The translations under genes and the position numbers were made by a program. DNA of 64,000 nucleotides from Gordionus sp. m RMFG-2023 (Eukaryota; Nematomorpha; Gordioida; Chordodea; Parachordodidae): positions 15,527,666 to 15,591,665 of the forward strand of contig NC_088778.1 in the NCBI RefSeq assembly GCF_954871325.1, read 5' to 3'. The number at the start of each line of letters is the position of its first letter. Position 1 is the first letter of the stretch. Below are positions 12,008 to 22,000 of the stretch, one piece after another. The notes beneath the pieces were generated by a model. That model was not told where the DNA came from. It ran no database searches and saw nothing but the letters and a program-made list of their open reading frames with translations.

Positions 12008-13497
12008 CAGGGTTTCCCATCCAAAAAAGGAAAAGTCCCAATCAAAAAAGGAAAAGGTTCAATCAAAAAAGGAAAAGTGTCAATCGAAAAAGGAAAATTC
12101 CCAAAAGAAAAGGAAAAGGGTCAATCAAAAAAGGAAAATTCCCATTCAAAAAAGGAAAATCGTAATTTTTTTAAAAAATTATATATACATTTCAATTTTT
12201 CTTAAATTTATTTATTTTTGTCATTTTTTCTTATTTTATTTCTAACTTTTTGCGATTTCTTTATTTTATTTGTATCTTTTCTCACTATATCTTTTCTCAA
12301 TTTTTTTTCTTCTTATTTTTGTGGTTTGACTGAAAGTCTCCATTCTTGGTCTGGATGGGTATGACTTGGTCTGAGGGGGGGAAGGGGATGTAAAAATAAA
12401 TTTTTTGATATGAGTATCAAATAAAGGCTAATTTTAATATGGTCTAACTGAAAGTCTTCCTTCTTGGTCTGGATGGGTATGACTTGGTCTGAGGGTGGTT
12501 GGGAGGGGTAAAAAATAAAATTTTTTGATATGGGTATCAAATAAAAGCTAATAAAAATATTTTTTTATTGTAATAATAATAATCACGCATAAAGGGCGGG
12601 TCTAGGTCTTGGGGGGTCAGGAATATTTTTATCACCACAAAATATCGATATGGGTATCAAATAAAATCTAATTTAAATATCTTTAGATTTAAATTATTCA
12701 TTTTTTGTCTTGATGGGTATGACTGTCATGCCCTCAACATACGGGGTTTCCCATTTAAAAAAGGAAAAGGTCCAATCTAAAAAGGGAAAGTTTCAATCTT
12801 AAAAGGAAAATTCCCGTTCATAAAGGAAAATCGTAATTTTTTATAATTTTCTTAAAATAATTATAAATTTTTCAATTTTTCTTAAATTTTATTTTTACAC
12901 CCCCTCCCCCCCCCCATTCTCAGACCAAGTCATACCCATCCAGACCAAGAATGAAGACTAGTCAAACCACAAAAATGAGAAGAAAAAAAGTGAGAAAAGA
13001 TACAAATAAAATAAAGAAATCGCAAAAAGTTAGAAATAAAATAAGAAGGAATGACAAAAATAAATAAATTTAAGAAAAATTGAAAAGTTTATATATTTTT
13101 TTTAAAAAATTACGATTTTCCTTTTTTGAATGGGAATTTTCCTTTTTTGATTGACCCTTTTCCTTTTCTTTTGGGAATTTTCCTTTTTCAATTGACACTT
13201 TTCCTTTTTTGATTGGACCTTTTCCTTTTTTGTTTGACACTTTTCCTTTTTTGATTGAACCTTTTCCTTTTTTGTTTGACACTTTTCCTTTTTTGATTGA
13301 CCCTTTTCCTTAACCTTTGGGACTTTTCCTTTTTTGATTGACAATTTTCCTTTTTTGATCGGACCTTTTCCTTTTTTGATTGAACTTTTTCCTTTTTTGA
13401 TTGGACCTTTTCCTTTTTTGTTTGACACTTTTCCTTTTTTGATTGAACCTTTTCCTTTTTTGATTGGGACTTTTCCTTTTTTGGATGGGAAACCCTG
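12008..13497. mobile_element. TA-target inverted-repeat element built of AAAAAAGGAAAAG minisatellite
   Basis: The element begins CAGGGTTTCCCATCC and ends with its exact complement; the inverted match continues for roughly 70 bp before unit order diverges. TA flanks both sides (12006-12007 and 13498-13499), while the empty copy at about 28040 has a single TA, so a TA duplication is shown directly. The arms consist of ~16-17-bp units of the form TCAATCAAAAAAGGAAAAG. The centre holds ~115-bp direct repeats containing ggtctggatgggtatgactt, plus a second internal left-end copy at about 12741-12835. A TA target suits a Tc1/mariner-type machinery. No transposase is present. ORFs on either strand here are by-products of the repeat. 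Confidence 0.88.
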
Positions 13498-13610
13498 TAA
13501 TTCATATTCTAAAAAGTAATTCAAGCACACTCACATTAGTTGATAGTATTTAGTAGAACATTACTTATATTATTCTTTTAAAATATACGAAAAGATTACC
13601 ATTACAATCA

Positions 13611-13802
13611 AAAACTCGTAATTGCGTGGGAATATCGAAGCCAATTGAGAATAATTTTTTGGGGAGGAGGGGATAGGTATAGGCCTTTAATTGGGGGGTT
13701 AGCTTCCAGTCAATATTTTGTCATGTAGATTATGGGTAGGATGTAGGCATTTAAGGAGATAGAATAAATTTATGGGGAGGGGGGAGTGTTATCTTTTAAT
13801 TT
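13611..13802. mobile_element. Short insert (~190 bp) in repeat X, likely MITE
   Basis: Copy 2 of repeat X reads continuously across this point (ccattacaagctaaagg), whereas copy 1 has about 190 bp between ccattacaa and agctgaaggg. The insert contains several G-runs (ggggaggagggg, ggggaggggggag). Its terminal bases and target duplication could not be fixed. Confidence 0.55.
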
Positions 13803-14111
13803 TTTAGCTGAAGGGCAAAATATTTATATGTAAAAAATAGTTTGAAACTTTAATATCCATATATTATTATCATAAACTTATATAAACATAGATTGCTCAA
13901 CGTCGAATTGGACAATGTTATAAAACCATTCATTTGTAAAAGAGCTGGTTTCATATTATCCTATATCTTAATAAAAAATGTCATATTAGTCTGCAAATTT
14001 TTGTAGCAATGGAAGTCCAATAAATAAGGATGTATCTTTTAACAAGTACTTAATAGTTAATGAAATATATAAGCATTTATCTATATATTTTTTTGATTTT
14101 ATTAATAATTA

Positions 14112-14683
14112 CTAGCTAATAGCCCATCAAGAATGACGGAGAATTAGAATTTTCTTCTTTATTCAATGATGGATGAATTGAATGAAATTCATTATTAGGA
14201 TTTGATAAAAGGTCTTGTAAAAAAGGAATATTTGATGGTATCTAAGTTTACTCTTATAACAGCAATTCTTGAAACTGCCATCTGAGGGTTTTTCCAAGGA
14301 AAAATTTAGAGAATAAAACATTGGCACTTAGCGTTGAGCACCAAAATAATATTCTTGTATCAATGATCGTTGTGCAGGAATATCTATCTAAAATAAATAA
14401 TATAAATTGTAATTACAATTTAGTACTTTTATAAATAAAATAAATCTGAGGCTTGCTAAAAATTATACATACAATTAATATTTTTGTAAATAAAACAAAT
14501 CAGAGACCTGCAGGCCTGGCTCTGTTATAAACATGTGCTAGACCTATTATAATTTTTTTTTTAAATATTCGTGCTGGGAAATTTCTGATTCCCATTATCA
14601 AATAATGATAAAATTTATTATTTATCCATCATTGAATAAGGAAATATTCTGCAGCCCGTTATTCTTGACTGGCTATCAGTTAG
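14112..14683. mobile_element. Inverted-repeat element, possibly PIF/Harbinger-like
   Basis: The left end reads CTAGCTAATAGCCCATCAAG and the right end, reverse-complemented, CTAACTGATAGCCAGTCAAG; both continue into AATRACGG and then ttcaatgatggat. TTA flanks both ends (14109-14111, 14684-14686), the 3-bp target expected for PIF/Harbinger elements, but three bases are weak evidence. Inside, cagagacctgcaggcctgg (about 14502) resembles the end of the 31165-31451 MITE, suggesting a nested piece. A partial third copy of the terminal sequence occurs at 14860-15025. Confidence 0.55.
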
Positions 14684-14859
14684 TTAAAAATAATGTATAT
14701 TATTGTGTCAATTGTTTAGTATGTACCAAAAAATCAAACCTCCCTCTCCTCCCTTAACCTATTAGAACTTTTAAATATGATAATTTTTATTTAAAAATTT
14801 TCACTTTGTTTGTTGATAGAGAACTCAGAAAAATAAAGAGAAATATCTGAATCACAGCA

Positions 14860-15025
14860 CAGCTCTCATCAAAAATGACAGGGAATTGGGGAATTTTATC
14901 CTATATTTGATGATGGATAAATCAGCCTAAATCAGAAAAATAAAGGGGAAATTTTTAAATTATCAATCAACGAATATGGGAGAAAATTCTGATTTCACTA
15001 TTATCTTGACGGGCAAAATGAATAA
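14860..15025. repeat. Partial copy of the 14112-14683 element ends
   Basis: ctcatcaaaaatgacaggga, followed by a tttgatgatggataaa block, matches the left end of the neighbouring element. attatcttgacgggcaaaat at about 15001-15020 resembles its right end. It looks like a shortened relative of about 160 bp. Confidence 0.4.
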
Positions 15026-15189
15026 AATGAAAGATAAAATAACGAAGTGCTTCATAATCATGAATGGCTCAAAGTTAACTGGTTTATAGAAGGATATAGA
15101 TACTTAATGTTTTATGAGGAGGAGATGAAGTATCATAAATTAAAAGTTGCATGTGAGAAATATATGATATTTCAAATACATTTAATTGA

Positions 15190-15650
15190 TTTTAGTTTAA
15201 TTATTTAAATCTTTTTTAGGAATAGGTTTATTTGTCAAAAGTGGTAAAATATTTACCAATACAACTTATAGATTTTTATTCAACTTTATAATTTTGTATC
15301 TTGAGTCTTTATACTCAGTCCAGACATAATGATATATTATCTGAGAGATCATAATTTTAATTTTTCAAACATTTTTGATGGTAGAATATCTATATTTAAA
15401 ATAAAATTTTGTATATTGTTCTTAAATAAATTACCAATATCTCACTTCCTCTTCAACGAACAATAAAAATATTTATTCTAGTTATAAAACAAACTGATCT
15501 CCCAGATAACAATTTTATGTCTGGATTGAGTATATAGGATCAAGACCCAAAAATTTCAAAGATTATAAAAAGTTAAAGGCATAAATATTTTACCCTATAA
15601 AGAGGTCAAATAATTTAGCTAAAATCAAATTAAGATTATCTGATACTTGG
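15190..15650. repeat. Long imperfect inverted repeat (~160-bp arms), MITE-like hairpin
   Basis: Arm 1 (about 15190-15350) contains actcagtccagacataatga and ctgagagatca. Arm 2 (about 15490-15650) contains the inverse, tgatctcccagataac then tatgtctggattgagtatat. The match extends outward through ggtaaaatattta on both sides. The spacer of ~140 bp is A+T-rich. A transcript would fold into a long hairpin. The outer ends were not sharply defined. Confidence 0.6.
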
Positions 15651-17089
15651 GACAAAACAACTAGAATTAAAAAAAATGGGCTATGGTTGAGCTTAAAAAA
15701 AATAGATCAGATTGGTTAAATTCTTTTTAACTAACATATGATAAAATTCAAAATTTATTATAAACCTCTCTTTATTTTATCACATATATATATTTACAAT
15801 TATATGGGTTATCATTTGAAGCTTTCTTGAGTATCATTGAAATCTTTAAAAAAAGAGGTTATAATTTAATTTGTTTTCCATATATTATAGTACATTAGTT
15901 ATTTTCTTAATCCCTCTAATAGGTTTCTTAAATTTATGTTATCCTAATTTTATTTCAAATATTATATCATAAATAAAATTAAGGTAAATCTTATACACAT
16001 TCAATAAACAATAAATTAAGTTAAGTAAAATTATTACTTTAAAAGTATTTTGTAATGAGATATCTACTGGGTAAAACTCCTATATACTTGGCAAGTTGCT
16101 ATTATTTAAAATTTAAAAGTAAGGTAGGTTAAAAAAAAAAATTATTACTTTGTCTAACTCCTATATTATGGTTGTTCTCCTTATCATTCGATTTATTTTT
16201 CAAAATATGGAAACATTAAACATATTAAATATAGCGAGTTATCATGTGGAAATGATGTGTCATGTGATAAAATGTTATTAATAATCATGGGTGTTAGTTT
16301 TAGTATATTTTATTAATTATCATGGGTGTTAGTTCTAGTATATTTTACTAAATTCACAGGCGTTAGTTATAGTCAAGGCCTATAAGAAGATGTTTATGAT
16401 ATGTGAATTGAAAGTAAGTGCATGAATGTTTAAATTTGGTATGATATTATTATTGGACCAAATAAGCTATGATGATTTTTAGTGGACCAATATTTTTCAA
16501 AAGAACACTATTGGCTAAATTTGATTTACGTTTGACAAGGCTTTTATCTATATTATTATATATTTATATGTAAATGGTATATTATATCAATAAAACATCA
16601 TGAAAATAATGAAATAATAATAATTATCCTATAGGAGACTTAATAAACTAATGAATCTAGGCCCCTTGTTTGAGGCTTGTTAAAGCAAAATTTACTTTTT
16701 CTAGAATCAATCTTGAAATTGATAAATAATTTAATAAATCCTTGCTTTTGTGTTACATTTCCCGGCGCTATTATAACTTCAATTCTTTTCTTATTTTAAA
16801 ATTTTGGGGAAAAATATATATTCTCACAATCACTACAATTTTTGTTTGAATGTTTTTATTATTAATTAATATTAAAGTTACTAGTTACTTGTAATTAATA
16901 GTTACCGAAAATAAAGTATTAAATAAAATATATACAAAATTAAATTGATGAATGATTTCCGAAAATTGTAGTTTGTTCATCAATCTTATTCGTGATAATT
17001 GCTATAACTGAAAAACATACTTCAAGACCCAACATTTGGCATTTCAGATAATTTTATTGAATTTGATTCATTTCTACAATATGATTATT
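15651..17089. other. A+T-rich intergenic stretch with a short direct repeat
   Basis: No gene recognised. At about 16277-16375 a ~45-bp unit (aatcatgggtgttagttttagtatattttatt) is present two to three times with decay. The rest is A/T-rich, non-repetitive sequence. Confidence 0.5.
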
Positions 17090-17524
17090 TTATTCTATTT
17101 TAACTATATCATCAGAATTATCTTCGAATACCACAAATTTTGTGGGTGAATAGGTATATAACAGTCTTGGATTTTCATCAAGTACAATTACATGGTCTAG
17201 ATTATATAAGGGATCATAATCATCAATGTCATTGATAATTGGTTGTGACTTATTATGTGACTTACGGGAAATAATTGGTTGTGGCTTACGGGGAATAATT
17301 GGTTCTGACTTTGTAGGGGAATCAGAATTTTCATCTAATACCACGAATTTTGTTGGTGAATAACTATATAATAACCTTGGATTTATATCAAGTATAACCA
17401 CATCATCAATATTGTATAAGGCATCATAATCAAAATTACTCATATCTGGGTCATAAATCGGCTGTGAGTTAGTAGAAGTCGATATTAATTCTGGCGTAGA
17501 TTGAGAAACTTTTGACTTCCTCAA
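17090..17524 (-). CDS. Unrecognised protein with an internal duplication
   Basis: Open for 144 codons with no ATG at the upstream edge. The first in-frame Met is residue 28 (MSNFDYDALYN), so either translation starts there or an upstream exon supplies the start. The protein is hydrophilic with no membrane segment. A ~37-residue unit occurs twice, around residues 32-68 and 103-139: YD-A/P-LYN..., then NPRLLYSYSPTKFVVLDENS and NPRLLYTYSPTKFVVFEDNS. The units are joined by a low-complexity linker of repeated PIIPRK/PIISRK. Reading-frame conservation of both copies suggests a real protein. I do not recognise the family. It may share a transcription unit with the minus-strand ORF at 18682-18930, but nothing proves that. 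Confidence 0.55.
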   Translation of the reverse strand: MRKSKVSQSTPELISTSTNSQPIYDPDMSNFDYDALYNIDDVVILDINPRLLYSYSPTKFVVLDENSDSPTKSEPIIPRKPQPIISRKSHNKSQPIINDIDDYDPLYNLDHVIVLDENPRLLYTYSPTKFVVFEDNSDDIVKIE

Positions 17525-17730
17525 ATAATTCTTATTATTACCTTATAATAAAAGTTGAATTAAATGACCCATAGTATATAAAACTGAATAATTTACTTTT
17601 ATTAACTTATGAATACAATGAATTTAATTCCTTATTTCCAGAATTGTTAAAGGTAGAAAACTACTAGCGCACTACTTAAATTATCTTCTCTCAATGCCAT
17701 AATTTAAGTTTAGATTATTGTAATTATATA

Positions 17731-17908
17731 TAGCGATGCAAAATCGCTCTGAGTACATTTTTAAAAATGGCAAACTCGGTACGGAAAAATATTACGCAAG
17801 TCTGAAGATTTTGCTCATAGATGGCACATTTGGACGTCTATTAGAGATAACTCAAAGCTTAGGAAATATTTTTCTAATCAGCCCAAATGGAGCGATTTTG
17901 CATCGCTA
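17731..17908. mobile_element. hAT-type MITE, 178 bp, perfect 19-bp TIR
   Basis: The element begins TAGCGATGCAAAATCGCTC and ends with the exact inverse, GAGCGATTTTGCATCGCTA. The 8-bp flanks are attatata (17723-17730) and gttatata (17909-17916), 7 of 8 identical. The core (aaaaatattacgcaagtctgaagattttgctcatagatggcaca) is clearly related to the core of the 30048-30270 element, so the two belong to one family although the outer ends differ. Confidence 0.88.
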
Positions 17909-18681
17909 GTTATATAGGAAGAAGTAAGGTAATTTATAATTTTTCCGATTCTGATTGAATAATTTATTCTAACTTAAAGGCTAAAAGATTTATTAAATTT
18001 TAATGATTAAGATATAAATTAAATACTAATTTTTTTCACGAATTAGATTCCTCAATTTTTACAATGATCTTAATGTGTTGGCTATCATGATTCATCCACA
18101 TTTTAATATCAACCCATTTGGATCTAAAGATAAGTATGATAGACTCATGATATAATGAATAATCTTATACCAAACAAGGATGCATTAGTTACAACCCCCA
18201 AAACTACTTCTTCAGATAATTTTTTTGTAATAAAGGATACTAATCTAAGAAAATCTCTTAGATGCCATTTTTTTATTTACAAAATACTCAAAAGGAAATA
18301 TGATTTATAAAATTAAATACTCCATTTTCTCATGCTAGTGCTGAGCGATAATATAGCAAGGCAAAGCCTATTCTTAGTGATCGCTAGTCTAGACTTGGAT
18401 GTAACAAAATAAATAAAAAAATAAATATTACCAAAAATAGTTATTTTTTATTACATTAATTTGAGTCATTTTATATAAATATAACTAATTATATTCAAAT
18501 ATTTGTATATTTTGATTTTAATATATACAATTAAATTATAACCAAATAATAAAACAAATTTATTTGTAATTTTTATTTTATAAATAGCTAAAGCTACTTA
18601 ATAGTAACTAATATCGCGCTACTTTGATGGGTAAAATATATTAAAATTTGTAGAATTTAAAAAAAAGTTTGTACAAAATAA

Positions 18682-18930
18682 TTATAACCTACTTTTGACA
18701 TACTCTAATTCGAGATTTGAACCATCATTCTGTTTTAGTAAAAATAATTGGTTCCATTTCACATAAAATAATAAAGCTAAACTTATTAATGTTCCTAGGA
18801 AAATACCAATGAATGCTGTAAAAATCAAAGATAATAATTCTCCATCTATTTGATCTAAAGGAATATCATATGAATTAAGATATGATGTTGAAGTCTTTTC
18901 CAAATTTCCATCATCTTTTTGCATAACCAT
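18682..18930 (-). CDS. Small single-pass membrane protein, unrecognised
   Basis: An ATG-initiated ORF of 82 codons. Residues 1-31 are polar and acidic. Residues ~32-56 (LLSLIFTAFIGIFLGTLISL and onward) form one strong membrane helix with small-residue spacing (G..LG). It is followed by VKWNQLF and a mixed tail ending EYVKSRL. By the positive-inside rule the Lys/Arg-containing C-terminus would face the cytosol. No family recognised. It could equally be the last exon of a larger gene. A second protein of similar design lies at 47211-47435. Confidence 0.45.
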   Translation of the reverse strand: MVMQKDDGNLEKTSTSYLNSYDIPLDQIDGELLSLIFTAFIGIFLGTLISLALLFYVKWNQLFLLKQNDGSNLELEYVKSRL

Positions 18931-19149
18931 TGTGGTAATATTACTCTGCTATTATATTAATTGTTAATAAATTCTATAAAAAAAATGATAATGTTCTAAA
19001 ATGAATACATTTAAATGATGTATAGTAATAGTATTAATTGACGAGTCTTACTAACAAAACCAAATTTAACCAATTAAATATTAAGAATGTGTCTAATTAC
19101 AATAATTTTTAATTTGTTACAACAGAGTTTTAAAAAAAATTTTCAAAGA

Positions 19150-20625
19150 ATTTAAAAAGTTTAAGAAAAGAAGAAAATAGATTAAAAATGACTTAACGAA
19201 GATCGCAAAAAATTAAAAATAAAATAAGAAGGAAAATTTAAGGACCAAATATTTAAAAAATTATATTTCAGGGTCATAGAAATAAAATGACAAGAAAATT
19301 TTTTTTAAAATCATTTAAAAATAACGATTTTCCTTTTATTATATACAATAGAACTTTACTAATATTTTGAACATTTAAATAAGAAAATAAAATTATATAA
19401 TAATAACAGATAATGAATATGAACGTATAAATATCTAAAATGGCGCATAAGGTATATGTACGAAAAATTTAAAAAAAAAATGAAGACCAGAGATGGTATA
19501 AAGCGAGGAAAAAAAATAGGAAGTACAAAGTGTCTAGGATAGCTCTTTGGCTACTAGACTACCATTGCAGCTAATGTAATTGGCTTTAAGGATTGCTATG
19601 GCAAACCTTTGTCGAAAAAAAACCCTCTCGAGATTCTTCTGAGTGTTTGCTGATTTGAGATTCTTAATTTTTGAAAAAAGCTAAGGCAAATTTGCCGAAG
19701 GTAACCAGCGTCGTAGAAATGATTGGAATGAAACAATGGTCATTATTAATTTCTGTGTATTTTGAGGTTTTAAGCTGTTACTTCTGCTCAATGATGTTTA
19801 GGGCTTGGTTAGATAGAGTAAGGGGGTCAATACATGAATAGTCCCATACCAATAATTGGCCTCCCCTCCACAAAATTTAGTAATCTCGACAAGTCGTTTA
19901 CCATCAGATCTGAAAAGACCCTGGGGTTCTAGTATGGATGGGATTTGTGCTGATTTCAAGGCATGTTGGATGATTGAATTACATTGCCTGCGACTGATGA
20001 ATTGACCATTGCAGGAGCGACAATGTAAACTATTCCATTAGTGTCAACGGGCGAGTAACAACCTATACAGATGCGAGGGTGGGCGATTGAGCAAAAGTTG
20101 AAATTGAAGATTGACAGAAAAAATGGTCTCGAGAAACTCATGTCCAGTATCATTGAGCAGGGAAGAGAATAGGGTGCGGTCAGTTAATTGCATGTTATAT
20201 AAGAGAGTTTCAACGCAGAGAGCAACTACCGGAACATCTCAGTCCTCCTGTCTATGGGTTGTGGGGAGATGAGAATCAACATTGATCCTAGTTTTCCAAG
20301 TATTTATGGCCATGGGAATTTTCCTTCTACGATTGGCATTTTCTTTTTCACCTGTGATTTTCCTTTTATTGTGGCTTTCCTTTTATCCTATAACTTTTCC
20401 TATTCATTGATTGGTACTTTTCTTTTTTAAACGGACCTTTTTCTTTTTTTGATTGATACTTTTCTCTTTTATTTATACTTTTATTTTTGTGATCGAACCT
20501 TTTTCTTTTTTGATTGGACCTTTTCCTTTTTTAATTGATCCTTTCCCTTTTTTGACCGGACCTTTTCATCCAAGATTGGCACTTTTACATTTTTGATTGA
20601 GACTTTTCCTGGATGGAAAACCCTG
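19150..20625. mobile_element. Diverged copy of the AAAAAAGGAAAAG minisatellite element, split by a LINE
   Basis: 19150-19340 matches the inner right half of the 12008-13497 element (gatcgcaaaaaattaaaaat, then aaaataacgattttcctttt). 20315-20625 is the TTTTCCTTTTTTGATTG minisatellite arm ending GGATGGAAAACCCTG, followed by TA. The left terminal CAGGGTTTCCC was not found. LINE sequence lies between the two parts, so a LINE appears to have inserted into the minisatellite arm. The units are more divergent than in the 12008 copy. Confidence 0.65.
19500..20290 (-). pseudogene. LINE ORF2 C-terminal end (non-LTR retrotransposon), decayed
   Basis: On the minus strand, one frame reads NGQFISRRQCNSIIQHAL then LEPQGLFRSDGKR (about 19915-20040). 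A shifted frame continues LVWDYSCIDPLTLSNQAL (about 19805-19860), and a later stretch reads KYTEINNDHCFIPI. This order (EPxGLxRxDGKR, then a WD block, then K..KY..I...F.P) is the typical tail of one LINE clade. The reverse transcriptase core is absent, so only the 3' part inserted or survived, as is common for LINEs. At least one frameshift (about 19880) and several stops are present. The intact-looking ORF at 19956-20153 is an out-of-frame shadow. LINE-B at 40740-42780 belongs to the same clade. Confidence 0.7.
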
Positions 20626-20849
20626 TAAATTCGCTTTCTTCTTAAAAAAAATATGTTAGAACTTTCTTTCCTTATTGATAAACTTGCGGGTAAGAGTTTT
20701 ACTCATGGATTTTTTTATCTATCGATATGATTAATTATATTTAACCTAAACTTTTTAAAATTCTTTATTAAATGTTTCTCTTCTTAATTTTATTTTAACT
20801 ATAATTTTTGACTTATTTTATTGAATATCGTTTGCTTATAAAAATAGGT

Positions 20850-20912
20850 ATGGATGATGTATATAATGACGGAATATTTAAATTATTTGTTTATAGTTTT
20901 AGTTTTAAATGA
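20850..20912 (+). promoter_or_regulatory. Short upstream ORF overlapping the next start codon (ATGA)
   Basis: A 20-codon ORF starts ATGGATGATG and its TGA stop (20910-20912) overlaps the ATG of the 363-codon ORF at 20909. Such overlap can tune initiation on the main ORF. Alternatively, GTATGG at 20848 and TTTATAG at about 20895 could bound a 5'UTR intron of about 48 nt, in keeping with the very short introns of RTRAF, which would remove most of the uORF. Confidence 0.35.
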
Positions 20913-22000
20913 ATTTAACAGATATACCAATATCCCTGATACGAAATTTCCGCCCTTTCTGCAAAAGAAGTTATACATTAGAGAGTGATGTGGTCGAGTA
21001 TAATAAAAGAATTTCACAAAATATTGTGCCATATTATAATGTTAATTATATCGAACAACCCAAATACATTTACCGTCCTAAACACTATAACAAGCAACAA
21101 AATTATGCAAATTATGGAATGGTTATACATCAACCACTAAATCCAAATTTACTTCCGTGTTATGACGTGAAGAGTGAAAAAATGCATGATTTTCAACAGA
21201 ATTTATTTGATTCGAATCTCATTATGGAAAAATGGAATTTAAAACTCGATTCTAACTTTGAAAATGTAAAATTAAATAAATATTCTACAACAGAAAAGAT
21301 TTTACTCATTAAACCATTAGGAATGGTTCTGAGTAAAAATGAATATCGTGGTTCAACTAGCAAGCCTGTCGAATTTAGTGGTTCACTCACATTTTCTAAC
21401 GTTATGGAAGATTATTCGCTGGAAATAATGATTCGCGTAAAAAGCGATATAAGCCCTTCTTCATTTATGAATGGGAAAAATTCTAAATCTACTTCCGGAA
21501 CTAATATCCAAAATAAATCGAACATAAATGAGGTTGAAAATTATCCGGGATTCAAAATAAAACTCTTTAATTCCAAATCAAAGATTGGTTCTGATACCGA
21601 TGAAAAAAACATCACAATAATATCTACTACTTATGAAAGTGAAGTGATAATAAAAACGTATTTCGGGCAAGGCACAAATCTACAAACTAGCGACAAAACA
21701 GAGGCGGCTATAAAAAACGACATAAATATCCCTGATCTAATGACAGAATTTCGTTTCATTATATTTGATTACGGGGAAGATAAACCTATATATACAAATT
21801 TTATATGTATCGCAAAAGAAAACGCAAATTCAACCCAGATTACGGCTAACAAGGATAAATTCAGATACTATTCAGTTGTTCAAGAAATATCACCTTATAA
21901 ACACACAATGAAAGATGATAAACAGGAATATTACGTTTGTGTGATCAATTCAGGCAAGAATGATGCACTTGTTGAATCTTTAGATGTCTATTGTATTTAA
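20909..22000 (+). CDS. Unrecognised 363-aa protein, intact single-exon ORF
   Basis: This is the longest intact ORF in the window, ATG to TAA. No signal peptide or membrane helix. Residues 1-125 are Asn/Tyr-rich and basic (for example YIYRPKHYNKQQ). From ~130 the sequence alternates in a beta-rich way: PVEFSGSLTFSNVMEDYSLE, SEVIIKTYFGQG, FRFIIFDYGEDKPIYTNF and a C-terminus of YYVCVINSGKND then VESLDVYCI. A Ser/Asn/Lys-rich low-complexity linker covers ~185-210. The absence of stops over 1.1 kb of A+T-rich DNA and the mixed codon use indicate selection. A possible polyadenylation signal (AATAAA) follows at about 22070. I do not recognise a family; a beta-sandwich binding domain is conceivable but unproven. 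Confidence 0.75.
   Translation: MNLTDIPISLIRNFRPFCKRSYTLESDVVEYNKRISQNIVPYYNVNYIEQPKYIYRPKHYNKQQNYANYGMVIHQPLNPNLLPCYDVKSEKMHDFQQNLFDSNLIMEKWNLKLDSNFENVKLNKYSTTEKILLIKPLGMVLSKNEYRGSTSKPVEFSGSLTFSNVMEDYSLEIMIRVKSDISPSSFMNGKNSKSTSGTNIQNKSNINEVENYPGFKIKLFNSKSKIGSDTDEKNITIISTTYESEVIIKTYFGQGTNLQTSDKTEAAIKNDINIPDLMTEFRFIIFDYGEDKPIYTNFICIAKENANSTQITANKDKFRYYSVVQEISPYKHTMKDDKQEYYVCVINSGKNDALVESLDVYCI

Larger units (their letters stand above)
11958..13972 (+). repeat. Dispersed repeat X, copy 1, with two internal insertions
   Basis: Segments 11958-12007, 13500-13610 and about 13803-13972 together match the reverse complement of 27748-28079 (about 330 bp). Shared landmarks include attgcatacaatccttatgc, ctcaacgtcgaattggacaa and agctggtttcatattatc. 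Copy 1 is interrupted by the minisatellite element (12008-13497) and by a ~190-bp insert (about 13611-13802). Copy 2 keeps both sites empty. No coding potential is seen. Confidence 0.8.

Noticed and set aside
13070-13530. Lys/Gly-rich ORFs (KGKVSNKKGKG-type) on both strands
   Set aside because: All frames are open because the AAAAAAGGAAAAG minisatellite lacks stops; the peptide simply mirrors the DNA unit. The same applies to 49797-50057.
18331-18390. tagtgctgagcgat...gtgatcgcta considered as a tiny hAT MITE
   Set aside because: The inverted match is short and gapped and no target duplication was found; left uncalled.
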